Positions 23,085-33,120 of a DNA stretch of 64,000 nucleotides are shown here, piece after piece. The translations under genes and the position numbers were made by a program. Source of the DNA: Cryptomeria japonica (Eukaryota > Streptophyta > Pinopsida > Cupressales > Cupressaceae). The stretch spans positions 912,277,009 through 912,341,008 of the forward strand of contig NC_081414.1 in NCBI RefSeq assembly GCF_030272615.1, given 5' to 3'. The notes beneath the pieces were generated by a model, which saw only the letters and a list, made by a program, of their open reading frames with translations, had not been told where the DNA came from and made no database searches. Each line of letters starts with the position of its first letter. The stretch's first letter is position 1.

Positions 23085-23540
23085 GCTAAAACAGACTCCC
23101 GCTGCACTAAAATTCACCCACGTGCTAGGCTATCTTTCCTACGTGCTAATCTATTTACCCTATGCGCTAGACTGACTTTACGCACTAAATCTTTCCCCCC
23201 ATGCACCACCTAACCCACCCTATGCGCTAAACCTTACCCATGCGCTAATCTATACCTCCCACGCGCTACCTGTTTGACCCTATGCGCTAGGTTAGTCCTA
23301 CACGCTAAACCCCCTTACCCATGTGAACCCCTATGACCCCTATGCGCTAGGTTAACACTACGCGCTAACCTGCTGACCTGACGCGCTACCTGACTATCGC
23401 CATGCGCTATTTTGCGTCTATGCGCTAACCTATTTTTCCTATGCGCTACCCTATTTTATTTCGGACGCACCCCTAAAATAGACTTGATGCACTACTTAAA
23501 ACTTCGTATGCGCTAATCTATGACTTTGAAGCGCTAAAAC
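23085..23540 (-). repeat. TAGCGCAT motif array, reversed, in antisense intron
   Basis: About 23 copies of ATGCGCTA/ACGCGCTA on the plus strand (TAGCGCAT/TAGCGCGT on the minus strand), spaced about 18-21 bp with C/T-rich spacers. The motif is the same as in the sense leader but in the orientation of the antisense gene, between its exon 1 and PMD exon. Confidence 0.82.
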
Positions 23541-23623
23541 GCTAAAACCAAGTTTTAAAAATTAAAAAATGACTAAAAATGTCCAAATCAGAAATCAAAA
23601 GAGGGTCAAAAATGTTGACTTAC

Positions 23624-23698
23624 TGGTGGTCCATACGCTGCAGGTCTCCGGTACCTCCGAACGCGCTCAAAACGGTGTCTGGAATATGGAATAGGCAT
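23624..23698 (-). CDS. Antisense PMD gene, predicted exon 1
   Basis: ATG at 23698 opens 25 codons, starting MPIPYSRHRFERVRR and ending YGPP, directly followed by a consensus GTAAGT donor. The peptide is very Arg-rich. It joins in phase to ERLGVVQSRDRF at the PMD exon. The ATG lies 73 bp downstream of a TATA box. The start is chosen because no ATG is usable at the PMD exon itself. Confidence 0.6.
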
Positions 23699-23770
23699 TT
23701 TCTCTTCAGACCAAATTCTCTTTCTCTAAAGTCAACAAGGCACAAATGAATCAAATCAAAGCTATTTTCC

Positions 23771-23780
23771 CCTTTTATAG
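23771..23780 (-). promoter_or_regulatory. TATA box of the antisense PMD gene
   Basis: The minus strand reads CTATAAAAGG, followed by GG, a strong plant TATA box. A start site 25-35 bp on would give a 5' UTR of about 40-50 nt before ATG 23698. It lies inside the element, upstream of the 3' LTR, so the antisense gene would not depend on the LTR promoter. Confidence 0.65.
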
Positions 23781-24128
23781 GAGAAAAATGAAATTAGGGT
23801 TAGCCAAACAGATGTGTAATATGGTCGCGGTCTCCCCTATACCTTACACAATGTACATTATCGGGAGATGAATCAATTTACACACCTTTCACATAGACGA
23901 AATCCTACACATCACACACAACTCATCAAATCAAATCAAATTTTTTTAAAATATTGATTCATCTCCCGAGGGGGCATCACCATCAAATATCAAATCTGGG
24001 GTATCACGCATCAAATCAAATCTGGGGCACGACTTGCAAATCAAAAGAGCGACACAAAATGACATTTGATCATAAATCATGATAACGCATCATTTTCTTT
24101 GAAATAACATGTGCACACACGTCAGTTC

Positions 24129-24142
24129 AAAGAGGGGCAAAA
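24129..24142 (+). other. Polypurine tract of element B
   Basis: AAAGAGGGGCAAAA directly precedes the 3' LTR and would prime plus-strand DNA synthesis. Confidence 0.8.
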
Positions 24143-25635
24143 TGTAGACGTATAAAAATGACCATATTCCTAAATGAATATTTTATGTTCATTTCTCTAT
24201 TTAATTAAATCCAATTTAATTAAATTACCCGCATTCTTCTATTTAATTAAGTAAATTACTGAATTAAATTCACTATACCATTTAATGAATAAATCATTTT
24301 ATTCAATTAAATTTCCCCTATCCACTTTTAATTAAATTCAAATTTAATTAAATAGTTTATCCTAAATTGAATAAATCTAATTTATTTAATTTCCCCAAAT
24401 TGCAACCAAATTGAATTAAATCATTTAATTCAATTAAATCCTATTATCCCTCCATCCACTTGCAAAATCCTACATCTCCCACTTGCCTTCCTAAACCCCT
24501 TTCTAATCCCTTCTAGACTCTTCTAATCGCTTCTAATTAGCTTAACCCATCTTCTAAACTTTGTCACATCCCTAAGCAAGGGAAGGTCACTTCTCAAATT
24601 CCTCAAAGTCTTTGATAACCATTAAAGGCTTCAAGCCTTCAACCACTTAATTCCTCAAAGTCTTTGATAACCATTAAAGGCTTCAAGCCTTCAACCACTT
24701 AATTCCCCAAAGTCTTCATAACCATTAATGGTTAACTCAAACCCTCTTACATAGTTAAAGAATTTCTTTTAACTCAACCTTTATCCAACCCAAGGGTCTC
24801 ATCAGGCCTTTAATGCTTTGACCATGATTATCTCTTAATCATTTGCACAAGGGTTTATCCTTGGATTAACTCTTAATCCATTGGGTAATCTTAATTTAGG
24901 CTTGACCCTTACCTTCTAGATAACCATAAGGTCTTCTCAGGCATTTAATGCCTCCAACCCCTTTTCTCAACCCAACCCTATGTTGACACTTGTCACCATT
25001 TCATTGGTGCAAATTGCAAACATGGATCCCCAACTTTCAAACTCAACCCTTGATCAACTCTTTCAATCCTGACCATCCATTGCCCCGTTTTTGCTATAAA
25101 TAGAGCTCTCATTCCTCCATTTTGAATCATCCTCCAAAATTTGTAGTATCACACTTATGCTCAAATACATTCAAGCTTTCATATACCATTTTTATGCTCA
25201 TCATTTTAGCCTCTTTGAAATCAGGAATTAGTCTAAATATGCATGTTTAGAATACTTTCTATTATCATTAGCTCAATCATAGACTAATATAGTATGTTAG
25301 GATAGTATTTATACTAACCTTGTCATCTTATAATCTAGTTTATTGCATTTCTAAGATCATGCATAGCTTAGGATGGATCTCATACTAAAATCTAACAAAG
25401 CATCCCTCGTTCTTGCATTTGCCATCCCTAAACCATTTTGCTCAGTGATCTGAGAGAAAAAACATTGGTTTGAGGGACATTGTAAGATAGAGAACCATGG
25501 AACCCACCTTGGGAAGCTGAGTAATACTTCATTACTCCATAGCTTGCACCGAGAAGTCCTGTGTGTGTGTGTGGACAAGTATTTTGGAACATTTTTCACA
25601 TATTGAGTTCTATCGACCCGCTTTTCCTGCATACA
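24143..25635 (+). repeat. Element B 3' LTR
   Basis: Same length (1493 bp) and ends as the 5' LTR. TATA box at 25094-25103. It is followed by GTATG (25636-25640), the second TSD copy, after which the interrupted copia A LTR resumes. Confidence 0.93.
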
Positions 25636-25640
25636 GTATG

Positions 25641-26169
25641 GTATAAGATATTAGTATGGTTATGTCCGCATTATCAGAGAGAGGTTTATGTGCGGAAAAG
25701 GTCATATCACTCAATGAAGGGTTATGAAAATTTTGGTATTGCAGGGTAGACATATGTTATTAACCGGAACTGTATCAAACATTAGGAGATGCTATTTTCA
25801 TAGTTCATTTTCTCCAGATTGTAGTCTGATGTTTATGTAAGTCAGTGAGACTTCCTTTTGTGATGAGCAGTGAGCTCTAGGCAGTTGGCCTGATTGCAAG
25901 TGCAATCCCCATTGTAATTATTTCACATACTACTGCAGCAGTATTATCTGACTATGGGTAGGGTTTCCCATAGTGGTTTTTCCCTTTACGAGGTTTTCCA
26001 TCTCAAAATATTGGTGTTGTGTGTTCTGTGCTTTCACGCTTTATCTTTCACTGTGCTATTTAAATTATGCTCTGATAAATAGTTTATAAACTACATTAAT
26101 TGTTTAAGTTGTTGAAAACTGATTCACACCCCCCCTCTTAGTTTTCCTCTGGTATCAAAGATTCTAACA
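25641..26169 (+). repeat. Copia A 5' LTR, right part
   Basis: Matches the 3' LTR from about 32336 (for example TAGGAGATGCTATTTTCATA, GAGCAGTGAGCTCTAGGCAG). It ends GATTCTAACA next to the PBS. With 312-1001 the unbroken LTR would be about 1.22 kb. Confidence 0.9.
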
Positions 26170-26171
26170 AT

Positions 26172-26183
26172 TGGTATCAAAGT
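26172..26183 (+). other. Copia A primer binding site
   Basis: TGGTATCAAAGT is a two-base variant of the initiator-Met PBS TGGTATCAGAGC, two bases after the LTR. Confidence 0.8.
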
Positions 26184-26224
26184 GAGATCCTCTCTGCAAA
26201 ATCTTAACCGCTTGAGGAGATCCG

Positions 26225-27198
26225 ATGACATCAAATTCTACTTTTAATCCCTACCAGAAGGAGAGTCCCAGATTTGATGGTACAAATTACAAAATATGGA
26301 AGGAGCGAATGAAGATTCATCTGAGATGTCTTGGAGTTGAAGTTTGGGAGATAACAAAGAAAGGGTATACACCTCATGATACTAATTCTGGAACACTGGC
26401 ACCTCTTGATGAGAAAAAGAGAGCTGATAATGATGTCAGAGCGAAAGAAGCATTGTTAAGTGCCCTATCAGATGAGAAGCTGTTGAATGTCATAGAGCTG
26501 GAAAATGGCAAGTAGATCTGGTTGAAGCTTGAAACTCTTTATGAAGGAGACCAAGCAGTAAAGACTGCAAAACTTGAAGGTTACCAGGTGAGATATGAAA
26601 CTTTAAAAATGGAAGAAGATGAGAAGATAAGTTCTTTCATGGATAGAGTGAGTGAGATTGTCATGGGAATCAAATGATGCGGTGAAAATGTTAATGAGGA
26701 TGAGGTTGTTTCAAAGATTCTGAGAGTTCTACCTCTGACTTACAAAATGAAGGCTACTGCAATAAATTAACTCTGGACAATGCCAAATAACCCATTACCA
26801 GAGATACATTACTTGGGAAGTTGACTGCTTTTGAGCTTGAGGAGCTTGGAGATCAGAGTGCTACTAAAACAAAGATTGCATTTAGAGCATCTGTCTCCGG
26901 TAAGCAGAAGATAGACTGGAAGGAGTTATATGCTAAAGATTTGGAAGACATTGAAAGAGAAGACAAAGAACTTGAAGAGTTGGAAGCCCTAATTGCTAGA
27001 AGAATCCTTAAAGGACCGGTTGGAAGTAAGTATGAAGGAAAAGTTCCTTTTAAATGTTTTTCATGCAATAAGATTGGTCATTTTTCTTCTAGATGTCTTG
27101 AAAGAGCTACTAGGAATCATGAAAGATTTATGAGGAATTATAAATCTAATCCAGAATATCAGAGAAAACCTAGATATAGAAGGAATAAGGATAAATAA
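26225..27198 (+). pseudogene. gag: Copia A Gag
   Basis: ATG at 26225. Copia-type Gag: FDGTNYKIWKERM near the N-terminus, then AKLEGYQVRYETLKM, and a CCHC knuckle CFSCNKIGHFSSRC at about 27055-27096. In-frame stops at about 26514 and 26676 and a frame change near 26770-26820 break it. Basic Arg/Lys tail to 27198. Confidence 0.85.
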
Positions 27199-28900
27199 TG
27201 TTACTATGTTGGTGATGATGATTTTGGTATTATTGATGATTCTAATGATGATGAACCTGTGAGTCGATTTGGTAATGGAATCTCCAGTAAAGATTGGGTC
27301 TTTATTGCTATTAAGGATGATTATCTGGAACCTATCATTGATACAAATCATACTAAGGAGAAGGCTCTATCTGCTAAAATTGAAGAGAAGAATGAACGGG
27401 TTATAGACAATGTTTGCTCACATCGCATGACTGGCGACAAGAGGAAATTCCTGACTCTGCAAGAATTTGATGGTGGACTAGTCAGATTTGGAGACAACAA
27501 GGCATGCATGATCAAAGGCAAAGGAACACTATCCTTGGATGGTAAGACTAATACTGACAATGTTTATTATGTTGAAGGTTTGAAGCATAATCTTTTGAGT
27601 GTAGCTCAGATGGTGGATAGAGGATTTCATTTGCAATTAAAAGATGGAAAATACAAGATTATCAATATATCTGGTTTGGAAATTGCCTCTAAAACTCAGA
27701 CCAAAGGAAACATCTTTCATTTGAACTCTGGTGAGAAGGCCTGCTTGATTGTTCAAATTGATGAAAGTTGGCTATGACATAAAAGAATGTGTCATGTAAA
27801 TTTTGATTGCATAGTGAAGATCAATTCTACCTAGTTTGTCAGAGATTGTTCAGATTGATGAAAGTTGGCTATGGTGTAAAAGAATGTGTCATGTAAATTT
27901 TGATTGCATAGTGAAGATCAATTCAACCCAGTCTGTCAGAGATTTTCCCAATATTATCAAGCCTCATAATCCGGTATGCAGATAATGTCAAATGGGTAAG
28001 AAAGTTAGAACTTCTTTCAGAAGCATACATGATAGATATAATGAAATTGTTGACCTTATTCATACTAATCTGTGTGGACTGGCAAAGACTAAAAGTTTTC
28101 AAGGTGATAGATACTTTATGTTGCTTATTGATGATTACTCTAGAATGATGTGGGTTGCATTTTTGAAACAAAAATCATAAGATCTTGAAAAATTCAAAAT
28201 TTTCAAACCTATGGTTGAGACATAAACATGACTGAAGATAAAATGCTTAAGATCAGATCAAGGTGGTGAGTTTACATCCGGTGAGTTCAACAATTTTTCT
28301 GAGAAGCATGGAATCAAAAGACAAATTTATTCACCTAGAACTCCACAACAAAATGGAATAGTGGAAAGGAAGAACAAAACTATCTTAGATGATGCAAGGT
28401 CAATGATGATGGAAGACAAATTGCTTGATATTTATTGGAGAGAAGCTGTCAATACTACGGTATACACTTTCAACAAAGTACACATAAAAAGTGATACTGG
28501 TAAGACTCCTTATGAATTATGGTTCGGTCCTACTCCTACTGTCAAGTATTTCAGAATTTTTGGAAGTAAATGCTATATTAGAAGAGATGATGCATTAGGG
28601 AAATTTGATCCTAGACGTGATGAAGGAATATTTTTGGGTTATTCTACTAAGAGCAAAGCATATAGATGTTATAAAAAAAGATTGAATAGGATAATGGAGA
28701 GCATAAATGTCAAAGTGGATCTGCAAGGTAATAATCAAATTAGATCATATGACTATGGACCGAAAGATAAGATTATCATATCAGAACCAGTTGCGCAAGA
28801 ATCAGTTCAGAGCATTGATCCAGTTGCTTCAGTAACATCAAAAAATTCGACAGTGACTATTGATGAGCAGAAAGAGTCAGAAAGTCAAGATAATCCTAAG
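27199..28900 (+). pseudogene. pol: Copia A protease and integrase
   Basis: The protease core (CSHRMTGDKRKF, VRFGDN, LKHNLLSVAQM) is at about 27400-27610, but the catalytic DSG triad reads DNV. The integrase has SDQGGEF and GIVERKNKT, yet the first catalytic Asp (usual HTDLCG) is Asn (HTNLCG). A 97-bp tandem duplication at 27751-27944 explains the frame change between protease and integrase. A GIFLGYSTKSKAYRCY segment near 28625 marks the end of integrase. Confidence 0.88.
27751..27944 (+). repeat. 97-bp tandem duplication in copia A integrase
   Basis: 27751-27847 and 27848-27944 both start GTTCARATTGATGAAAGTTG and differ at a few bases. 97 is not a multiple of 3, so the duplication itself shifts the frame. 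Confidence 0.88.
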
Positions 28901-29870
28901 ACTCCCAGGCATGTGAAGCTGAATCATTCTGAAGATCAGTTCATTGAAGACAAAAGGAAATGCGTGATGACAAGAAGAAGGTTAGCTGCTAAAAAGGTAT
29001 GTTTAATTTCTCAAATTGAACCAAAATCTTTTATTGAAGCAAGTAAAGATGAGAATTGGATGAGAGCTATGGAAGAAGAATTGAATCAGATAGAAAAGAA
29101 TAAAACATGGGAATTGGTTCCTAGGCCTAAAGATAAAAATGTTATTGGAACCAAATGGGTTTTTAGGAATAAATTAAATGAAGAAGGCCAGGTTGTAAGA
29201 AACAAGGCTAGAATGGTTTGCAAAGGATATTCACAGGAAGAAGTTCATTATGATGAAACTTATGGTCCAGTTGCAAGGATTGAAGTGGTAAGACTATTTC
29301 TTGCCTATGCTACACACAAGGACTACAAGGTATATCAGATGGATGTTAAATGTGCATTTTTGAATGGAGATCTTGAGGAGGAAGTCTACATTGAGTAGCC
29401 TAATGGAGTTTCATTATCAAAGGACAAGGACATGGTTTGCAGATTGAAGAAAGCTTTATATATATTGAAACAAGCCCCTAGAGCATGGTATGCTAGATTA
29501 GATAAATATCTTTCAAAGCTCAGTTTTAGCAAAGGTAATGCTGATAGTAACTTATATTATAAGATTGAGCATGATGACATACCGATCATTGAACTCTTTG
29601 TTGATGATATCATTTTTGGAGGAGAAGAAAGTTTATGCATGAAATTTGCTGATGACATGAAGAATGAATTTGAAATGTCTATGATTGGAGAGATGAAATT
29701 TTTCTTAGGTTTGCAGATTACTCAAACTAATAAAGGTATTATCATTTGTCAAACTAAATATGTGAAAGAATTGCTTAAGAAATTTGGTCTTGAAAATTCA
29801 AAACCTGTTGGTACTCCTATGATAACCGGTTGCAAATTGTCCAAGGAAGATGAATCTCCTAGAGTGAACC
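28901..29870 (+). pseudogene. pol: Copia A reverse transcriptase, first part
   Basis: Copia RT: FIEASKDENWMRAMEEEL, TWELVPRPKD, GTKWVFRNK, ARMVCKGYSQ, YQMDVKCAFLNGDLEEEVYIE, then a stop (29396), then the catalytic FVDDII box (about 29599) and FFLGLQI. It ends at 29870 with the VN of a VNPSRY segment, where a solo-LTR-like element is inserted. Confidence 0.9.
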
Positions 29871-30676
29871 TGATGCAGGAGCATCCTCGATTCATGGCAA
29901 TCCTGCATCAACCCAAAATATTTTCCTTTCTATTTTTCTTTCTGTTTGCAGTTTCAACATTTGCTTTTTGTGTGTCTTGGATTTGGCTCACTAGAACCTG
30001 TGGAGTTGGATTCTACTTGAAGACATGATCATCTTCCTTATTCCCAAAACAAAGAGCATTTGGATAATTTTCTGGCAAGTTATCGCTACCTATTTTCATG
30101 ACAGTTTCTTGTTACCAGTTGACAGTTTCCTGTTACCGATTGCTTGGACCTATTTGCTTTGGTGATCTACCAGATCCCTTTCATAGCTTGCGGAGCCTTG
30201 AGCATTGATTCTGATGTTCCTTGTCATGTGGCCAATCTTTTCCTGTGATCTACTCTTCATCCTTTGGATTTTCCGGAGGAATTTCTTTGGCGGAGGTCGA
30301 CCTTGTGGTTTTGCATGTTAGGTCTTGTTCTTCGGATTTTGATCCCTTTTTGGGCTGACTGGATCCCCTTGGATCATATAAATCATTGTAGTTGAGCATT
30401 ATAATGTAATCAAGTAGGGAGACTAAACATAAAGGATAGATCTTAAGGTTTGAGGTCCCGGTTGTGACCTATTTTGTACTTTGAGTATGTTTTAGCAGCC
30501 CTGTGAGCCAGTTTCTGTGACCCGGTTGTTATCGGTTGGTTGTAATTAGTTTTGATGTTATAATTCAATCTGTACTGCATTGTCTCCATCATATATTTGT
30601 GTTTCCTTTGTGTTTACTCTTGTTGACCGGTCGGGATTGATCTCTTTGAGGTCCCTCCTAACCAGTGACTGCTTTA
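29871..30676 (+). mobile_element. Solo-LTR-like insert in copia A RT
   Basis: It starts TGATGCAGGAGCATCC and is flanked by GAACC (29866-29870, 30677-30681). Insert plus TSD is 811 bp, and removing it rejoins VN to PSRYKSMIGG in frame. The last base pair reads TA and not CA, so that end has mutated. A related element in minus orientation is at 47479-48303. No coding capacity seen. Confidence 0.8.
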
Positions 30677-31361
30677 GAACCCATCTAGATACAAATCAAT
30701 GATTGGTGGATTGTTGTACTTAACTTAGACCAGACCAGATATAATGAATGCTGTCTACATTGCTTCTAGATTTCAATCTGATCTGAGAGGAAGTCATGAT
30801 ATTTATTTTAAAAGGATATTCATATATTTGGTAGGAACAACAGATTATGGGTTATGGTATCCAAAGGATGATGATTTCAGATTATGTGCCTATATAGACT
30901 CAGATTGGGCAGGAGATGTTGATGACAGGAAGATCACTATAGGTGGTGCATTCTTTCTTGGGAAGAAATTGGTTTCATGACTTATCAAGAAACAATCATA
31001 CACTTCATTATCTACTACTGAAGTTGAATATGTAGCAGCTGCAACTAAATGCACTCAGATCTTATGGATGAAGCAAATGTTGAAAGATATAAGGGTGAGT
31101 TATGATGAGCCTATTGTTATTCATTGTGATAATACTATTGTTGTTGATATGTCAAAGAATCCGGTATTTCATTCCAAATCAATTCACATTTCCATAAGGT
31201 ATAATTTCTTGAAGGAAAAAGTTGAAGCAAAGGAAGTCAGGTTGGTATATGTGCCTACTAAGGAACAAATTGCAGATATTCTAACAAAACAATTGCCTAA
31301 AGATACTTTTGAATATCTCAGAGATCAGTTGGGGGTCACCACCCCTCGGATAGAGACTTAG
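30677..31361 (+). pseudogene. pol: Copia A RT end and RNase H
   Basis: Continues SMIGGLLYLT, then RPDIMNAVYIASRF, YGLWYP and DSDWAGDVDDRK (RNase H Asp), then STTEVEYVAAA (RNase H Glu), IHCDN and LTKQLPKDTFEYLRDQLG. Stops at about 30729 and 30978. Confidence 0.88.
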
Positions 31362-31641
31362 AGATGCAGAGATGCATCAATCCGATGATCTTATCATAAA
31401 CATCTCCTGATCTGGGTTGATGGGATGATGATGCTTCTTAGGGGGAGTAGTTAGTTTATTGGTTTGGCATCAACCCTTTTTCATTGATGTCAAAGGGGGA
31501 GAGGTGTTCATGTGAAAAACAAATAATCTTAGGGGGAGAGATATTTTGCTGTTTCCTAATTGTTTGGGGAGATTGTTGGCATTCCTTGGCACTTGGATGT
31601 TTTTCACATTCAGTGTTGCCATCAATGCCAAAGGGGGATAT
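31362..31641 (+). other. Copia A post-pol region and PPT
   Basis: Non-coding, with recurring AGGGGGAG and CAAAGGGGGAGA blocks. The last, AAAGGGGGAT at 31631-31640, abuts the 3' LTR and is the PPT. Confidence 0.75.
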
Positions 31642-32778
31642 TGTTGGCAATATGCTGAAATTATTTATGTGTTTTCATTGATGTCAAGACCATGCTCCAG
31701 CTAGATATGATTCTATCCCGGTTATTTGCTGCTATCCTGGTTGGACCTGTTTTGGTTGGACTTGGTTATTAGAGATTCTTATCCGCTATGATCAGATTGT
31801 TTGTTTCAGTTTTGGATGGTTATATGCTTGTCACATTCAGTTGGTTCATGATTTGGTGCTCCGAAAGCTATCGCTTATGTTTCAAATTACCGGTTGATAT
31901 TTCTTGGTACCGATTGGTGATATTCGATGATTTGGTTAAGTGATTTTGGTTCGACTTATATAAATGGTTCCTAACATGTTGAAGGCCTTCTTGATCATGT
32001 CCTAATTGTTTGGTGGCTTCACATTGGCTGGCATGATGATTTGGTGATCCTATTTGGATCCGATTGGTTATTTTGTGTTATTTGCACCGAGGGTTTCTAC
32101 CGACTGGTGAAACGTGTTGGAATTGGTCTTAGCAGAATTTCTGATGGATATAATTATTTGGGAATTTGAATTAGGTTCATGCTATGTAATTTATTTCATA
32201 ATATTGGTCTGGTGGTATTGTGTGATGAAATTTTTGTAATTATGGTTTATGGGTTTAGGGTTTAGCCGATCTTGTTATCAAGGTTGCTGATCTGTGTTTA
32301 TAGGTGACTTATTCATGTAATTTGGGTATGGTATGGTATGGGATATCGATATGGTTATGTCTGCATTATCAGAGAGGTTTAGAACAAGGTCATATCACTC
32401 AGTGAAGGGTTGTGAAGGTTTTGGTATTGTAGGGCATATATTTGTGCTTAACCAAAACTGTATCAAGTATTAGGAGATGCTATTTTCATAGTTCATTTTC
32501 TTCAGATTGTAGTCTAATGTTTATGTAAGTTGGTGAGACTTTATTTTGTGATGAGCAGTGAGCTCTAGGCAGTTGGCCTGATTGCAAGTGCAATCCCCAT
32601 TGTAATTATTCCACGTACCGTTGTGGAAGTATTGTCTGACCATGGGTAGGGTTTCCCACCGTGGTATTTCCCTTTACCAAGTTTTCCAAGTCAAAAATAT
32701 TGGTGTTGTGTGTTATGTGCTTTCATGCTTTATCTTTCATTGTGCTATTTAAATTGTGCTCCAGTAAATGGTTTATTA
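31642..32778 (+). repeat. Copia A 3' LTR, truncated at its end
   Basis: Starts TGTTGGCAATATG and follows the 5' LTR until about 32778 (AATGGTTTATTAACC). It then jumps into LINE ORF1 sequence. About 90 bp present at the end of the 5' LTR (including the CACCCCCCCTCTTAG block) are missing. Confidence 0.85.
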
Positions 32779-33116
32779 ACCTTCAAGAAGCTGCCAATGG
32801 AGTTACTGATGGCCTCGAAACAAGAAGGATCCCTAAAATGGAGAGGGAGATTGGGGAGGCGGACCCAAACCGAACAAATAGAGAGAGATTCAGTAAGGGG
32901 GTTGAAGGAAGAAGTCTAGGGCTTAATAGAGAGAGAGTGATCCCCCCAAGTCCACAACTTTTTGAAAATCAAATCACGATCATGAGTAAAGGAATCAACG
33001 AAAAAGCCTTTAGCACAAGGGAAAAGATCAATGCCATGAGCAACTAGAGGCTTCCAAGAATCACTCACCCAACGATGAAGGTGTGGAAGAGAAGGCCAAA
33101 ACCCAAAATATTTCAC
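32779..33116 (-). pseudogene. LINE-type ORF1, DUF4283 (N-terminal) part
   Basis: Minus strand: FFVDSFTHDRDLIFKKLWTW, then (after TAG at 32916) SFNPLTESLSICSVWVRLPN, LPLHFRDPSCFEAISNSIG, typical of the DUF4283 domain of plant LINE ORF1. It ends in GSFLK at the copia A border; the protein resumes at 311-1 with about 20 residues missing. A Trp codon turned to TAG is its one clear stop. Confidence 0.75.
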
Positions 33117-33120
33117 TTAT

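Larger units (their letters stand above)
22588..23623 (-). other. Predicted intron of the antisense PMD gene
   Basis: Donor GTAAGT is at 23618-23623 (minus strand). The acceptor is a T-rich tract ending GATAG at 22588, with a CTGAT branch-point-like site upstream. Phase is 0 on both sides, so exon 1 runs into the PMD frame. Without splicing, TAG lies two codons before the first PMD-frame TTG. The 1036-nt intron carries the reversed TAGCGCAT array and the CTTGTAACACAACTCAAG repeats. Predicted from sequence only. Confidence 0.6.
1002..25635 (+). mobile_element. Ty3/gypsy Tat-lineage (Ogre-like) retrotransposon B
   Basis: Two 1493-bp LTRs (1002-2494, 24143-25635) start TGTAGACG and end GCATACA. 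They are flanked by a perfect 5-bp TSD, GTATG (997-1001 and 25636-25640). Inside are a PBS, a long leader, an ORF before gag, gag, protease with a G-patch, RT, two RNase H domains, integrase, an antisense PMD gene and a PPT. RT before integrase shows Ty3/gypsy; the duplicated RNase H and extra ORFs point to the Tat/Ogre group. Without the 6.2-kb insert at 11004-17228 and its duplicated TSD the element is about 18.4 kb. By eye the LTRs differ at about 20 sites (roughly 1.3%). Confidence 0.93.
312..32778 (+). mobile_element. Ty1/copia retrotransposon A, nested and degenerate
   Basis: Order is 5' LTR (312-1001 plus 25641-26169), PBS, gag, protease, integrase, RT, RNase H, PPT, 3' LTR. Integrase before RT defines Ty1/copia. 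The 5' LTR is interrupted by gypsy element B and the RT gene by a solo-LTR-like insert. The 5-bp flank at 307-311 is ATGTC, but the 3' LTR is truncated, so the TSD cannot be confirmed. Many stops make it non-autonomous. It landed in a minus-strand LINE ORF1, the two halves of which flank it. Confidence 0.9.
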
